A DNA stretch of 64,000 nucleotides from Poa pratensis (lineage: Eukaryota; Streptophyta; Magnoliopsida; Poales; Poaceae), in assembly GCA_947311845.1 (NCBI GenBank), contig CAMZMU010000071.1, positions 26,133,613 to 26,197,612 on the forward strand, read 5' to 3'. Position 1 is the stretch's first letter. Each line of letters begins with the position of its first letter. The position numbers and the translations under genes are program-made. Positions 1-12,206 of this stretch are shown piece after piece. The notes under the pieces are model-generated. The model had not been told where the DNA came from. It worked only from the letters and a program-made list of their open reading frames with translations, and ran no database searches.

Positions 1-503
1 CTGCTTGCGCCCCACGGGTACTTGGCTTAACTGCACATCTAGAGATGCTACCAAATCCTTGAAGGGATTATTTAGCCCATTTAGCATGTTATCTGAAAGC
101 AATCAACCGATCATAAGATTATTCCAATAATATCATTTTTGACCACTTGTCAAAGAGGATAATCAAGATTCAGATTGGGTCGTACGCCGTCCCACTTGAA
201 TGGATCTAATCATAAATAGGAAATCAACTGTGCACGCCCACTTCCAACCGTGTTCTGTGCCACCTCCCTAAATAACACAATAAGTGTACAGATCGAACTT
301 CTTCATAAAACGTTGGGGTTCGGTGCAGCCACAACAATAGTAAGGTGATTGGTTTGCAGCCTCTGTGCAGAATCACAAACCCACAATCCATAGAATCAGA
401 ACTTTCATTGCGATCATTTAACATGCTTGCAACTGCACAACAAGCCGAGGGACGATTTTGTAAACTACAAGCTTGATCAAATTGTGAGTAAACATTGGGT
501 CAC

Positions 504-1124
504 CTGAGTTGAGTGGGATGTAGTACACCTTCCCGTGTTGATGGGGTCAGGGCCGGCCATGCCGTTGGCGGCCTCAATGGCGTCCATGCTCGCCCCGAAC
601 CTACTGGACAGAGACTCGACCGTGTCCCCGCCAGCACCGACGTAGGTGAGAAGGTAGTTCCAGGGGCCAGAGGAGCAGCCGCAGATGAGGTGGAGCGCCA
701 CGACGGCGCCGGGGCGCGGCGGGCGCTGAGCCGCCGCTCCACCGGGCGGCGGAACGGCGAGGCCAGCGTAGGCCGCGGCCGCCACCTGGGCCGCGGTGGC
801 ATTGGGGGGCACCGCGGAGGGGACGGTGTAGGTGGTGTTGGCGAGGTAGGTGCGGGAGGCGAGGCAGGAGCAGTTCTTGCGCACGAATGCGTAGCCCGGG
901 GGCGGCCGCGTCGGCCGTGAGGTCGCCGGGCGAGGCGTCGAACATGGAGCCGAGCACGCTGGCGTTGGGGCGGCGGGAAGGCGAGGAATGCCGTGCAGAC
1001 GCGCGACAGCTCGGAGGCAAGCGGCGTCGATGTGGCGTTCTTCCCGGGGGCGGCGGCGGCGCGTCCGGCGGAAGAGGCGAGGGCAAGGAGGAGGGAGGGG
1101 GAGGGGGCGGCGACGGGGAGGCAT
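504..1124 (-). pseudogene. LysM-domain receptor-like kinase, exon 1 (frameshifted)
   Basis: The minus strand encodes an N-terminal signal-peptide-like leucine run, an ectodomain rich in N-glycosylation sites, the motif GYAFVRKNCSCLASRTYL, a CGCS (CxC) spacer and a LysM repeat with GDTVESLSSRFGAS. This is the ectodomain layout of plant LysM receptor kinases, plasma-membrane proteins that bind chitin-type oligosaccharides. The pieces lie in different reading frames, with breaks near 970, 899 and 530 and probably another just after the ATG at 1124. The exon ends at a good donor (CTCAG|GTGACC, intron from 503). The kinase exons would lie to the left, outside the window. The family assignment is firm. 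Whether the frameshifts are real or sequencing errors cannot be told from here. Confidence 0.75.
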
Positions 1125-1461
1125 CGGGGCGGCTGCTCGACTGGGTTGGGGCCTGGAGGCGGCGAGGTGGTGGTGGTAGTGGGGCTGGGGCATGGGGGTG
1201 GCAGTGGGAGCAGAGCCCTGGATGCTTCGCGTGGTCGGGTCACCACTCCAGGCGCACAGACTTTGCGGGACGGCGCCGCGCTGCAGTAAGAGGGGAAGAA
1301 CGGGGTCGAGGACGGGGTTGGCACGCGCGGACGGCCTGGGACAGGACAAGTGCGGTTGCGGCGAGTGGATCACTGTTCCCTGCGACATGGCAATGCCCTG
1401 CTTTCTCTTGTGGTCACTTCACCCTTGACTCTGTCTGTACTAGCCTACCGTGTGATATAGC

Positions 1462-1586
1462 CGTTATTTCCCGGCAGAGGATTTGTGTGCAATTTGAGAC
1501 TTACTAGGCAAAATGGCGCGGCGTGTCGTTATTTCCCGACAGAGGATTTGTGTGCAATTTGAGACTTACTAGGCAAAATGGCGCGT
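1462..1586. repeat. 65-bp tandem duplication
   Basis: Two adjacent copies with a 65-base period, the second starting at 1527, share the core TTTGTGTGCAATTTGAGAC and end in AAAATGGCGCG. They differ by very few bases. They lie upstream (promoter side) of the LysM receptor exon. Confidence 0.85.
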
Positions 1587-1599
1587 CGACACGCCGCAC

Positions 1600-2640
1600 C
1601 CGTGTGTAAAAATTCATATTTGGAAATGTCCACATTAAAAAAATTGTTCAGATTTTAAAACTATTGGAATTCAAAAAAAAATTACATTTATTAATTGTTC
1701 AGTTTTCAAAAAATTGGTAAAATTAGGTAGTTAGTTATGTTTGAATTCTTTTCACTTTTGTAAAATGCTTAGATTTGGAAGTATTTGTAAATTTGAAATA
1801 TACATTATTTAGTAGTCTTTGGAAAATTCAGTCTTTGGAAAATTGTTTAAATACCCTAAAACAATATCTATAAAGTGTTTAAATTATTTTGTTGGGATTA
1901 TCATATTGAGTGATATTACTGATATTGTTTTCCTCGATTTTTATTTGAGTTCGAAAGGAAATTATAAAATCCATATTTTATCAAATGGGCCTTTATGTAC
2001 TATTTAAAATTATTAAGATTTGAAATAATGTTGAAAAGGTCCCAAAGTATTTAAAATGACTATTCTGATTTTTACAATTTGTAAAAGAAAAGCAAAATTT
2101 TGTCATTTCGAGTATCTTTAGATATTTTGCAAGTTGGAATGTTCAGATATATTTGTATTTTTTTCCCGTTAATATTTATTTTAATTTCATAATTAGGGAA
2201 AATGCAATATTTGAGCATTTATCAAATTTGGTTTAATGTAATTAGGGGAAATACATTTAGATTGTTTTGATATATTTAGAGTATTTTCATTTTTTTTTAG
2301 CAAATTGAAATTTGAGTATGCTGATATTTTTAAGATCTTTACAAAAAAAAATGTTCAAATAAGTTGCATTTTATTTTTGCGAGCATGTTGACATACTTTA
2401 GCGTAGTTCCAAATTTTTATCATATTGAATTTTTTTTCTATAGTAGTTTGAAAATTTCAAACTTGTTGCCTTTTTTTCTCGAGCATTTTGATATATTTTA
2501 ACGTATTTCAAAATACTTGGCAAATTGAAAATATTCAAATAAGTTTGTAATTGTAGTTATTGATTTTAAAACATTTATCATTTTTTCAGCTGGTCCCACA
2601 TGTCAGTAGTTTAGTATTTTTTTTAAAAAAAAATCTAAAA
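1600..2640. other. AT-rich tract, no gene seen
   Basis: About 1 kb of A/T-rich sequence with many poly-A and poly-T runs. No ORF resembles a protein family and no terminal repeats were found. Confidence 0.6.
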
Positions 2641-4240
2641 AAGGGAAAAAACTGACAGGGTGGGCCCATTGCGACGTCGTAGTGACGTCAGCAATGGCCT
2701 CCACCACCGCGGCCACGTCGACGTCGCCGGCGGCTGGGCGTGTGGATGCGCGCGGTCGCGCTGAGCCCAATGGTGGCGGCGCTGGGTCCAAACGGTGGCT
2801 GGAGACGTCGGGATCGACGGCGGCAACCGGCGGCCGGAGGCGACGATGGGGAGCACGTCGACGGCGAATCCGAGCATCCTCGCAAGCGATCTTCGGCGAG
2901 GAGGTGAAGGGGACGACGGCGGAGACCGTGGTGGGCGTCGATCTGTCGGGGGAGGCGCGGTGGGGCGGCGGTGCGCGTCGGTGGCGCCGGCGAGCTCGGA
3001 CTCACGCGGGGAGAGGGGAAGAGGGAGGGTGAGGTCTGCGGATGTTTTTGCACGGAGGTCCTCGACGTTTGCTGAATTTGCGTGTCAGTCCTTTGCGGGG
3101 GGGGGGTCCGTAAAATGTTGCGCCAAAAATCGTGCGAGAGGGGGTGACCGGCTGGTCACCGTTCCACCGGCGATGACCGGATGACGTGGCGTCATCTGGT
3201 TGGTCTAAACGCGCGGGTACTGTTGCCAGGAACAGTGTCGCGCGTGGGGGGGGTCGTCGTGGATCGATCCTGGCCGTCCGTTTAACCAATCCGACGGTCA
3301 GAAGAATGGGGGTGACGTGGAAGGTGGGAGAGGGAGTTGAGATGTTCGTCTTTATATATAGTAGGTATGTGGCAACGATGATGGGATGAGCAATGTAGGA
3401 GGCGTGACATTGGTTGAGGTAGTAGTCGGCTCTTCTCCGGCGTGTCCATGAGTCTGTCTCTTGTTTCTCGTTTTTTTATTATTTTGACACAGCCAACTTC
3501 CACGTATATTCACCACAGAACCACGTACACAGTACATAGTAGGAATACAGTACGAAAAGGAAAATACGTAGAGGAGAAGCCAGAGCTGGCACCGAGCACC
3601 GCAGCTACGCGGCGATGAAGACGAAGAGCAGCGACCTCCACCTTGCCACTGCCTGGGAGCATTTAATACCTTGAGAGACGCCGCCGAGCCTCTCCGCCGC
3701 ACCGCGACGGAGTTCTTGTCGATGAACAGCCAGGGCAGACGTCCCCCCGGCATCACCACGCCGCTTTGCCACGGCCGCCTTCGGATCCGCCGCAGGAAGG
3801 AGCTGAGGAGCTCGTCCAACACTGGTTTCCGGCCGCCAGATCCGCCGCCACCGCGGATCTGAGGGGAAACAGAGGAACTCGAGCGCCACGCCGGGCCTCG
3901 AGCTCCACCAAGACGTGCGCGCAGACGCCGGGCTCCAAGGAGCACCACCGCCGGAGGAGAGCTCGCCGACGCCAAAACACCCACCACCAGCACCACCTCC
4001 TCCAGGGTGCCGCCGGCGGGAACACCACCCTACCCTACCATCTGTACAAGCCGGCACCGGGGATCCCCCACCCTCCCGCCGCCGAAGCGGCCGGCGGAGG
4101 AGAGGAATCCCACGGCGCGGCGGCGAGCACGCGGTGGGTCGGCGGTGGGCGTCCAAAAATCGCTTTTCGCCTCACTCGAACAGTGACGGGGAGAGAGGAG
4201 AAGAAGCTCTGCACGCCCTTCTCTTGTTTCTCGTTGTGAA
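2641..4240. other. GC-rich tract, no recognisable gene
   Basis: GC-rich sequence with long overlapping ORFs on both strands, as expected from composition. The longest minus-strand frames (about 3605-4156 and 3352-3996) lack an ATG start and match no family I know. A plant gene of unknown function here is possible but not supported. Confidence 0.4.
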
Positions 4241-6317
4241 GTTGAAACTCAATGACGTGGTCTTCATGGCGTACGATGACTGGCGACAGGGGTGATCTTT
4301 TGTGGACTCAGTCTTGTCTGGTTCTCGTTCGTAGTTCTTTGTCAGAGTCAGAATTATGCTGTCTTATCGCAGGTGGCTGAGTTTTGGCACGGATCTTCAT
4401 GTGCCTCTACACACCTCTAAAGTGCCGGTTGGTTCAACGATCGTCTATGGCGAAGTCGGAGTCGCTTGCTCAGAGTTTTTGGATTGGCGATGTTGCCTCC
4501 TAAGGGGGAAGTGATGACGATAACGTCTGCTTGCTGTCTCGACGAGGCCTTCTTTGGAGAGGTGTGTGGGCTATCCATTGTGTGCTGCTCAGGGGTTTGA
4601 TGATTTTCGCCCAGATTTTTCACTAATTAAATGGGCGATTCTCTTGCGCTTAAATAAATGCTCTCCTTTTCATTTATTTTCTTTTTTCATTAAAAAATAA
4701 ATGAACCAAATAACTCATCCAGTTAGTAATTATAAGCATCTTTCTATGAAGGTCGTGTGTTGATGTTGGGAGATGATGGAACATCAGGTCATGGATCTTC
4801 ATGAATGAAAAATGATCAACACAAAATTGCTTACATAAGTTGTCTTGAAAAAGAGTTGACTATGAATTATCATGACCATGGAAGATAGTCAACTGGTGTA
4901 AACATGATTATGATATGTTTGATTCTGTTATTCTTAAATGTATAAAGTTGAAGTTTCATAACTTGTCGACTTTTTTTAAGAAAATGACAAGGTCCATGGC
5001 CATCACCTCGAACTCACAAAAGAAACCGTACATATTTTTTTCAAAAGTTAAAAGATTTAGTGGGTGACGCAGTGTCTTGTGTCGTTGTTCCCTTTTGGTA
5101 TTGTTTTCGGACCATATCTAAAAATCTAAAACAGTTGTACATGTAGTTGCACCTTATATGTAAAATCTTTTTTATAGATACCGTACGCACAATAGAATGA
5201 TGTGTACAAAGTGGAATTGGATGTCATGGTTCGGTTTCAGTGAAATGGAATGTCAAGTTTCGTAAGAATTGGCTAGACACGCCTTTCAGTAGATCGCACC
5301 GATTTGGTGAACTAGTGTATTCTGCGTCTAAGGGGCACTCGCTCTGTTTTTTATTTACTTCGGGTTTTTTGGAAATCAAAATTTCAAAAGTTTGATCAAC
5401 TATATACAAAATAATATCAAATGCATATAATATGAAAATCTATCTTATAATGGTCATATAATATTAAATTTGTATTATAGGTGTTAGATAGTTTTCCTAT
5501 ATATTTGGTCAAATATTATATAAAGAAATGATTTTGATTAACCCAAAACGCACGCAATGTAACGCAACCGTGAATGGAGAGTGTATATTCTCACTCGGTG
5601 CCATTCCTCGTTCACAATCAAACACATGAAAATTGGTCTTAGGTGCAGAACGGTTTCATCATGTTCAACCAAACACACACCGTTGATGACGCCTAAAAAA
5701 AATGGAAACTCTGGTGAGCGCGGGAGCAGTGTCACGCGGAGGCAGGAGGATGCGGCCAAAAGGGCCCGCACGTAGAGTTGGCCGCCAGCTGAGATTCCAC
5801 GCCACGCCACTGCCAGCACTGCGTGGATCGGCGCAGGCGGAAGCAAAACAAAATGGCGATTCTCTCCTTTATTTATCAGGCGTTTTGCTGACCTGTCTAA
5901 AAGCACACATCCACTCAGATCTATAAACTCAACCTCTCCGTGCTAAAGGCTGCCGTGCCACCGAAGCTTTACCTGACATTTTTCATGCGGCGATTGGCGT
6001 GTTCCCGTTGTCCAGGATGGCAGGATATGGCAACAGCATGCACGTGCGGTACATGTGGAGGTTTAGATTAGTGGATAACAACGGGACGTACGTAGATAAT
6101 GTGGTGACAAGATTTGATGCGTTGGCATGCCACGTTAACATCTTCACACCAGGTCCCGTCTGGTGGTCTACCTGATCGCGAACTCGAGCATTGTACCGGC
6201 CGAGCCACCACGATCGAGTACTATGCGCGATCGATGGGTTCCATTAAACCGGTGGGCACATGTAGAGAGCTATATTTGGCGAACATGGCTTGCTTGCTTC
6301 ATGGCCGCAATAATGGC
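4241..6317. other. Intergenic sequence, nothing identified
   Basis: Mixed-composition DNA with only short ORFs. No transposon ends or gene homology were recognised. Confidence 0.5.
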
Positions 6318-6516
6318 GAGTTGATGAGTCCGCCACGTACGTACCAACTGACCATCCAAACTATGCACTTCTCCGCGCCACGTCGAACTTGCGTTGGACC
6401 TGGTCCCGGGGCGGACCCCGTTGGACTTAGCTACCTGTAGTAGCTCTTTAAAGCCGAGCAGGTTTGCATTGTGCATATGCTGTCGACAGGCGCCTGTACA
6501 AAAACTCCAACACTTA
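6318..6516 (+). repeat. Segmental duplication, copy 1
   Basis: Runs from GAGTCCGCCACGTACGT to AAAAACTCCAACACTT and is repeated with substitutions and small indels at 8860-9094. Both copies share GGACCTGGTCCCGGGGC and TTTGCATTGT. Copy 1 stops exactly at the Harbinger insertion site. Confidence 0.8.
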
Positions 6517-8252
6517 GGATGACTCTAACGGGGCGACGCATCGAGTCCGCGCGCTTTCGTTTCTGTCCGTGGGAGTCAAAAACACGGTCCAATGGGCGAC
6601 GCAAACGGACCACGGTTCTTTTTTTGTCCGCCGCGACCCATTCTTTGCCCAAATTTGGGCCACCGATGCGTCGGGCGCGGACGCGAGCGGAGCGCTATTG
6701 TGTCCTGCCCTAGTCCGCCCCTGGCCCGCGTATCAGACCATTCCCCACCCCAATCTCCTCCTCCCTCGCCCACCCCGCCGCCACCCCACCCTCGCTCCCT
6801 CGATTTGGCAACCATTCCGGGGACGTCGTCTGCTGCTCCTCTTCCCCGCCGTCACCGGAGCTGCTTCCTCCCCGCCACGGCCGGTGAATCTTGCGGCCAC
6901 ATCTCTCGGAGCGCCCGCGACACCAACGCCGCCCACAAGGTGTTCGGCCGTTTGCCCCGGCAACAACTCAGGTACGAACTCGGCCATGGATAGCTCTGAT
7001 GAGTGGTACTATAAGAACTACATCATGTACCAGTCATCATCGGACGATTCCTCTGATGATGAGAGTGACGGCCTGGTTGCCACCCTCATCGTCAATGAGT
7101 ACATAGAGAGGATGTGGTCGGTGTTCCGAGGGTCGTTGCCGGGCCGTTCTCCTGCCTTCGACCGGAACAGGGCAGCTGGCCATGTCCATCTCTGGGGGAA
7201 CTACTTTCGTCCCCACAGACCCACGTATCCTCCCAAGATTTTCCGGCGCCGTTTCCGGATGAGAAGATCTTTGTTCAACCGTATCCGGTTGGGGGTGATG
7301 CATTTTGATGACTATTTCACATGCAAGCCAGCCTCGGTTTCTCATCATACCAGAAGTGCACCGCCGCCGTTCGCATGCTTGCATATGGAATTGCCGGTGA
7401 TCTTGTGGACGAGTACGTGCGGATGAGCGAGTCCACATGACTAGAAGCAATGTACAAGTTTTGCAGAGCCGTGGTGCAGGTGTTCGGCCCCGGAGTACCT
7501 GAGGGAACCCAATGCTGCGGACATGACCCGGCTCTTGGCCATCAACGTGGCCAGAGGGTTCCCTGGGATGCTTGGTAGCATAGATTGTATGCACTGGGAG
7601 TGGAGGAACTGCCCATTTGCTTGGCAGGGGCAGTACAAGGGCCATGTTGGGGCGTGCACGGTCGTGCTTGAGGCTGTGGCATCACAAGATTTGTGGATTT
7701 GGCACTCGTTTTTTGGCATGGCCGGCTCGCACAATGACATCAACATTTGATCAGTTGGTTGAGCCCCAGGAACCGTCCACATTTGATCAGTTCCTCGACT
7801 TCCACCGTGACATTCGTGAGAAGGTGTCTCATAACCAGCTCCAAAATGATTTGGTGGAGCATGTCTGGCGGCACTACGGTAACCAGTAGTTCCATTTGAT
7901 GAACTATTGGTCTTATTTTTATTTGGTTTGTAAGACTATGCATGAAACAATTTGTTATTTGTGAAACAATTTGTATTATTTGCTGAATTATTTGGATTGT
8001 AATAACTATTTGATGAAACATTTGGATTGTAGTATTTGGATTGTATGGTTTATTTTGTTTCCTATATACTTGTTTTGTATGGATTGATAAAAATGATCAA
8101 AATGATCAAAAACTCTGGCCGGGCGGACTCGATGCGTCGGCCCGTTGGGCGCACTGCCCAGAAAGGGGCGGACGCGCGTCCGTTCCCCGACTCAAACGGA
8201 CAAAACACGGACCAAACGCACATCCGTTTGGGTCGCCCCGTTGGAGTCATCC
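6517..8252 (+). mobile_element. PIF/Harbinger DNA transposon, internally deleted
   Basis: A 1,736-bp element with terminal inverted repeats. The left end (6517-6537) starts GGATGACTCTAACGGGGC, and the right end (8232-8252) is its reverse complement with one mismatch. Both ends are flanked by a TTA target duplication (6514-6516 and 8253-8255), the hallmark of PIF/Harbinger insertion. It carries a broken transposase. The subterminal regions also match in inverted orientation (CGACGCATCGAGTCCGC). Confidence 0.92.
6986..7889 (+). pseudogene. Harbinger-type DDE transposase (broken)
   Basis: The ATG at 6986 opens a frame with an acidic serine-rich start (SSDDSSDDESD). After a frameshift near 7340 and a stop, a second frame continues with GFPGMLGSIDCMHWEWRNC and a block ending in FFGMAGSHNDIN, the signature of plant PIF/Harbinger transposases (DDE_Tnp_4/Plant_tran). 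The sequence then jumps to a C-terminal tail ending at 7889 (FLDFHRDIREKVSH). The catalytic section between them is deleted at a pair of ACATTTGATCAG direct repeats (about 7743 and 7778), so the third acidic residue is lost. Non-functional. Confidence 0.88.
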
Positions 8253-8284
8253 TTAGTAATCATCTCCCTTCGCTCTTTTTTTTT

Positions 8285-8320
8285 CTAGTAATCATCATGC
8301 ACGTGCAATGCACGTTTTAA
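8285..8320 (-). repeat. Helitron 3'-end-like sequence
   Basis: CTAGTAATCATCATGCACG followed by a GCACGTGCAATGC-type hairpin resembles the reverse-complement 3' ends at 29495 and 38552. The preceding base is T instead of the expected A, and no matching 5' end was found to the right. Tentative. Confidence 0.3.
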
Positions 8321-8859
8321 ATTTATTTCTCACCCCTTTCCGACTCATTCTCACTGAATTTTTGACTCCGCGGTCATGAGCGATCAATGCAAACATCGCA
8401 GAAACATACTTGAAACATAGGAAATTTGTAATTTAGGCATACAATTTGTCTAAACTCAGCGGTATCATTGAGGTAAGCTAGCAGCCCAAAAATCGATAAC
8501 CGTAAGGAAAAACATAAATCAACGTACCATTCCCGAAGCCTCTTGAAATGTTACCACTTCTGAACTATCCCCTGAATCATCTTGAAATGCTACCACTCCT
8601 GTGAAAACAATGTACGGATATCAAAATGTAAGGCATTTTTGCCGCGAACACAAATAAAGAAGATCAATGTTAAACACTCGCAATGGAAACAAATTCAGAT
8701 GCAAGCAAAGGGTAGAATCAGGTGTAAGCATAAAAGAGCTAAGCTATCGGCAAACTGAAAGGTTATTAAGCTGGCAACAGTAAGATAGTAAGAGAAAGCA
8801 TTACAGAAAACTGGTTCTCCATCAAAGGTGAATTCTCACACAGTTTGATACAGTTTTTA

Positions 8860-9094
8860 GAGTTGAGGAGTCCGCCACGTACGTCCCAACTGAACCACGG
8901 TGTATAGCCTACACATGGACCAGCCAAACTAGTACTAGTACTATGCAGTTGTCCGCTTCACGTCGAACCTGTGTTGGACCTGGTCCCGGGGCAGACCCCG
9001 CTGGACTTCACTGCCTGTAGCTTTTTAAAGTCGACCAAGTTTGCATTGTACATATGCTGTCTGACAGGCGCTGGTACAAAAACTCCAACACTTG
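8860..9094 (+). repeat. Segmental duplication, copy 2
   Basis: Second copy of the sequence at 6318-6516, slightly longer and without a transposon at its end. Recognisable similarity stops at the point where the Harbinger element sits in copy 1. Confidence 0.8.
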
Positions 9095-9517
9095 GAACTA
9101 CCAAATTACACATGTAGTACTACCATATGACTGGTCATAGCAGAGATATTTTTTACGAGAAAACTTCCGACCTATTCATTAACTGTCAAGATAGTAAAAG
9201 AACACAAAAAAGTAACCAAAGTTAAATCCAGATCTGTAGACCACCTAGCGACGACTACAAGCACTAGAGCGAGTCGAAAGCGTGCCGTCGTTATCACCCC
9301 TCCATCGTTGGAACCGGGCAAAACTTGTTGTATTATACGATTGAAAAGTCGCCGTGATCCACCGAGATTGAGATTGACCTGCTATAGGTTTTCCTTGTCG
9401 TGTGACCGTGACCCTGCGTAACCTACTAACTTAGTGTGAGATGTGTTTTTTGCTTGCCGCTACAGTGCCATATAAAGGCTACCACACGTAATGCCATGTT
9501 TAGGAAATACACAGAAG

Positions 9518-9608
9518 TACTCTCTCCGTTCACAAAAGAATGATTTAGTGTATAGATACATACAAATTTGGCATACGTTGAGATAAGGTTTTTTGGACGG
9601 AGGAAGTA
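9518..9608. mobile_element. Stowaway-like MITE
   Basis: A 91-bp segment, TA plus CTCTCTCCGTTCACAAAA ... TTTTGGACGGAGGAAG plus TA. The ends are inverted repeats of the CTCCCTCCGT type typical of Stowaway (Tc1/mariner-derived) MITEs in grasses. No coding capacity. Confidence 0.85.
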
Positions 9609-12206
9609 CGTAACTACAAAGATGGGACATTGATGAGTGGTGGGGGTTTGTAGGCAGCTAGTGCTGCACTGCTGCCTGCCTCTTGTCCAGCTCCGCATAA
9701 GTAACTCGATCACGTGTTAGGTATCTGAATCCATCCTAAATGAAGCACCCATCGGAGCAACGACGATCTGTTGAAGGAGAAGTCGAGAAGCGCAGCATCA
9801 TTTTTTTTTTTGAGGGGGTGCGCAGCAGCAATAGTTGGCTGGGAGTCAACATGACGCGCGGGAGCAGGTCAAAAACAAAAAGACTCGCGGGTGTGGCATT
9901 TTCCGTCGAGCGGGAATGGACGGGCCAAAATGGGCTTTCGTTCCACCCCACAAAGCGACCGGAACCATCTGGGCCAAAATTGGGATGGAAAATAGAGGCG
10001 GTATTTAAAGGAAAACCATGGAACTCAACCGGTCGACCGCGTCTCCGATTGGCCGTCCGTTTCCTATCACGCGTGTCTCCTACCTTTTCCTCTCTACGCC
10101 CGTGTGGCTGTGCCTCCTCTTTTGCTACTCTCACTTGTAGAAAATATGAGAAATTTTTCATATAATTTAATCCATACAGATATGATGATAAAATTAGGAA
10201 TTAAACTAGTCATGCAATATAATAGGGAGTACGTAAGTAACAAGTGTAAACGTAGTAGAACATATTGCATAATGAGAAACAGATTAACAAGACACACATA
10301 CACTGCAGAAGAAAACCGTTCGCGTTGGTGGAGAAAAATTTGTTGCCAAATAGGTCGTCAAAATCAGGAAGAAGTCAACGACGTCTGTGTTGTACAAGGA
10401 GAAGAAAATTCAGTATTCACGTGAGGACGCTCCCCAAAAACTTTACCGTCTCTCTTGTCGACTCTACAAGGTTAGATACCGTCGCGATGACTAAAAAAAT
10501 GATGTAACAAATAAATAGTGGTATTAGATTATATCACATTTCCCGAATGTGGATATCTCATAGTCTGTACTGTATCTCTTAAAAAGAATAGTTATTGATT
10601 TCTTGAATCTTTAAGCAGTGTTAAGGTACTTCCTGGAACGAGTAAACCTAGTATTACTGTTAGAGACACTACAAAGTATTCGGCTCATTTGGATGCTTGT
10701 TAGTTATTTATACATTGGCGGGTTGTACTTCTTAAAGACGTTAGCACATGAGTTGTTCAATTACAATCCTAAGTCCCTTCACGTGCCAAAGACAATGGAG
10801 TAGTGATGTTATGTCACCGTCGGCACTGTCAGAGGGCCGGTGTGTTTTTTTCGTAGTGAAGACGAAGCCGACATTAGGGATGTCATTGGCTTTAAACATA
10901 AATAATTTGATAAATCTTCTGATTAAGCTATCCATTATTTATAATATGCATTTTTACTTCTAGAAAACTCCTAGGATATAGTAATATATTTACTATAGTA
11001 TTAACATTAAACTACATAACATTCCATTTGAATGCTAAGGCATGTTGATTTTCTAAAGTTCATGCTAGAAAAAGCACTTGTACCAAATTTAAATAATATA
11101 TTACGAGTAAATTGACGAAGATGTTTTCTTTTTAAGACAATGCTATTCTTTTGAGACATTTTCTCTTCAATTTTGTGCCTAAACTGAATTCTTCTAGATC
11201 GAGAAAACAAAATAGAACTTTGTTTCTTTTCAGATTATTTTATGCCTCTTAGATGAACAAAAAGTGTACGCATGTGTGTGTGTCTCCTTTAGCATCCTTA
11301 AATATCATGATAGACAGATCTAAAACTGATAGAGGGTTCTAGAGCGTGTAATTTTAGCCAGATCACAACTTGCAAAAAATACACCCTTAGTCTGTTAGAA
11401 ATATAGGAAATTTGTCCGTGCGTTGCTACGGAAGTAACAAAAGGACACATACATATATTGATCCAAGGTCTTTCTTTCATGAGTGTTTGTATCAAAACCA
11501 CCATTGCACTTCTATTTTTTCCTTGTTCGTGTCCACCACTCAACCCGGTCTTTGTTTTTATCTTTACCCACACGATACACTTTTCAGGCTTAATTGAATC
11601 AATACAAATGTCTACTGATCACGAACATCAAACCAATCTATAGATATATTTATACAATGTTGTCTACACTCTTGGTGCAAATGAATTGGCACAGTACCTA
11701 ACAAAAACAACATTTGATTATCGAAAGAGATAAAGATTATTGAAGTACCTTGAAAGATAATTTTGTGAGGCTTTTTGGGTAGGCTTAACACTCATTGTAA
11801 ATATTATTATTTGCAGTTGTTTAGTAGTCAGACTTTCTCTTTTATTACATTGGCATCTTGGATGCATTGTTATTGCAATATGATGCCCAAATGATCTCTA
11901 GGTGATCATATCTTGCAAATGAGGAAGCATGGAATCATTACATCTCTTTTATGAAAACATGCAGCAATGAAGAAGAAGTATGGTCATATTCTTCAAATTA
12001 TTGAAGGCATTTAATATTCCTATAAGCAAACTTCATATGCATACATTGCATATGAAAACATGAATAAGCATGGAAACATTGATCTCCTTTTTGGAAACGT
12101 GCATCAATGAAGAAGATGAAGTAGAGTCATATTCTTAAAATTATTGAATTATTTAATATTCCTATAAGCAAATTTCATATGCAATCATTGAATTTTGATG
12201 CGTGTG
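9609..12206. other. Intergenic sequence, little identified
   Basis: Two overlapping 141-residue ORFs on opposite strands (about 9736-10165) match nothing known. A hairpin TCCGTGCGTTGCTACGGA near 11415 resembles a decayed Helitron 3' end but lacks CTAG. An imperfect repeat around TCATATGCA and ATTTAATATTCCTATAAGCA occurs at about 11990-12190. Confidence 0.45.

Noticed and set aside
513..1507. Long plus-strand ORFs rich in Gly and Arg
   Set aside because: They are antisense shadows of the GC-rich LysM exon and show no domain.
3180..3196. Perfect small palindrome GATGACGTGGCGTCATC with an ACGT core
   Set aside because: Could be a bZIP-type site, but no gene nearby supports a promoter role.
3352..4156. 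Minus-strand ORFs of about 180-214 residues
   Set aside because: No ATG start, heavy compositional bias, no recognised family.
9736..10165. Two 141-residue ORFs on opposite strands over the same segment
   Set aside because: Mutual antisense frames without homology; likely chance.
11398..11436. Hairpin TCCGTGCGTTGCTACGGA resembling a Helitron 3' end
   Set aside because: No CTAG at the expected distance and no partner end.
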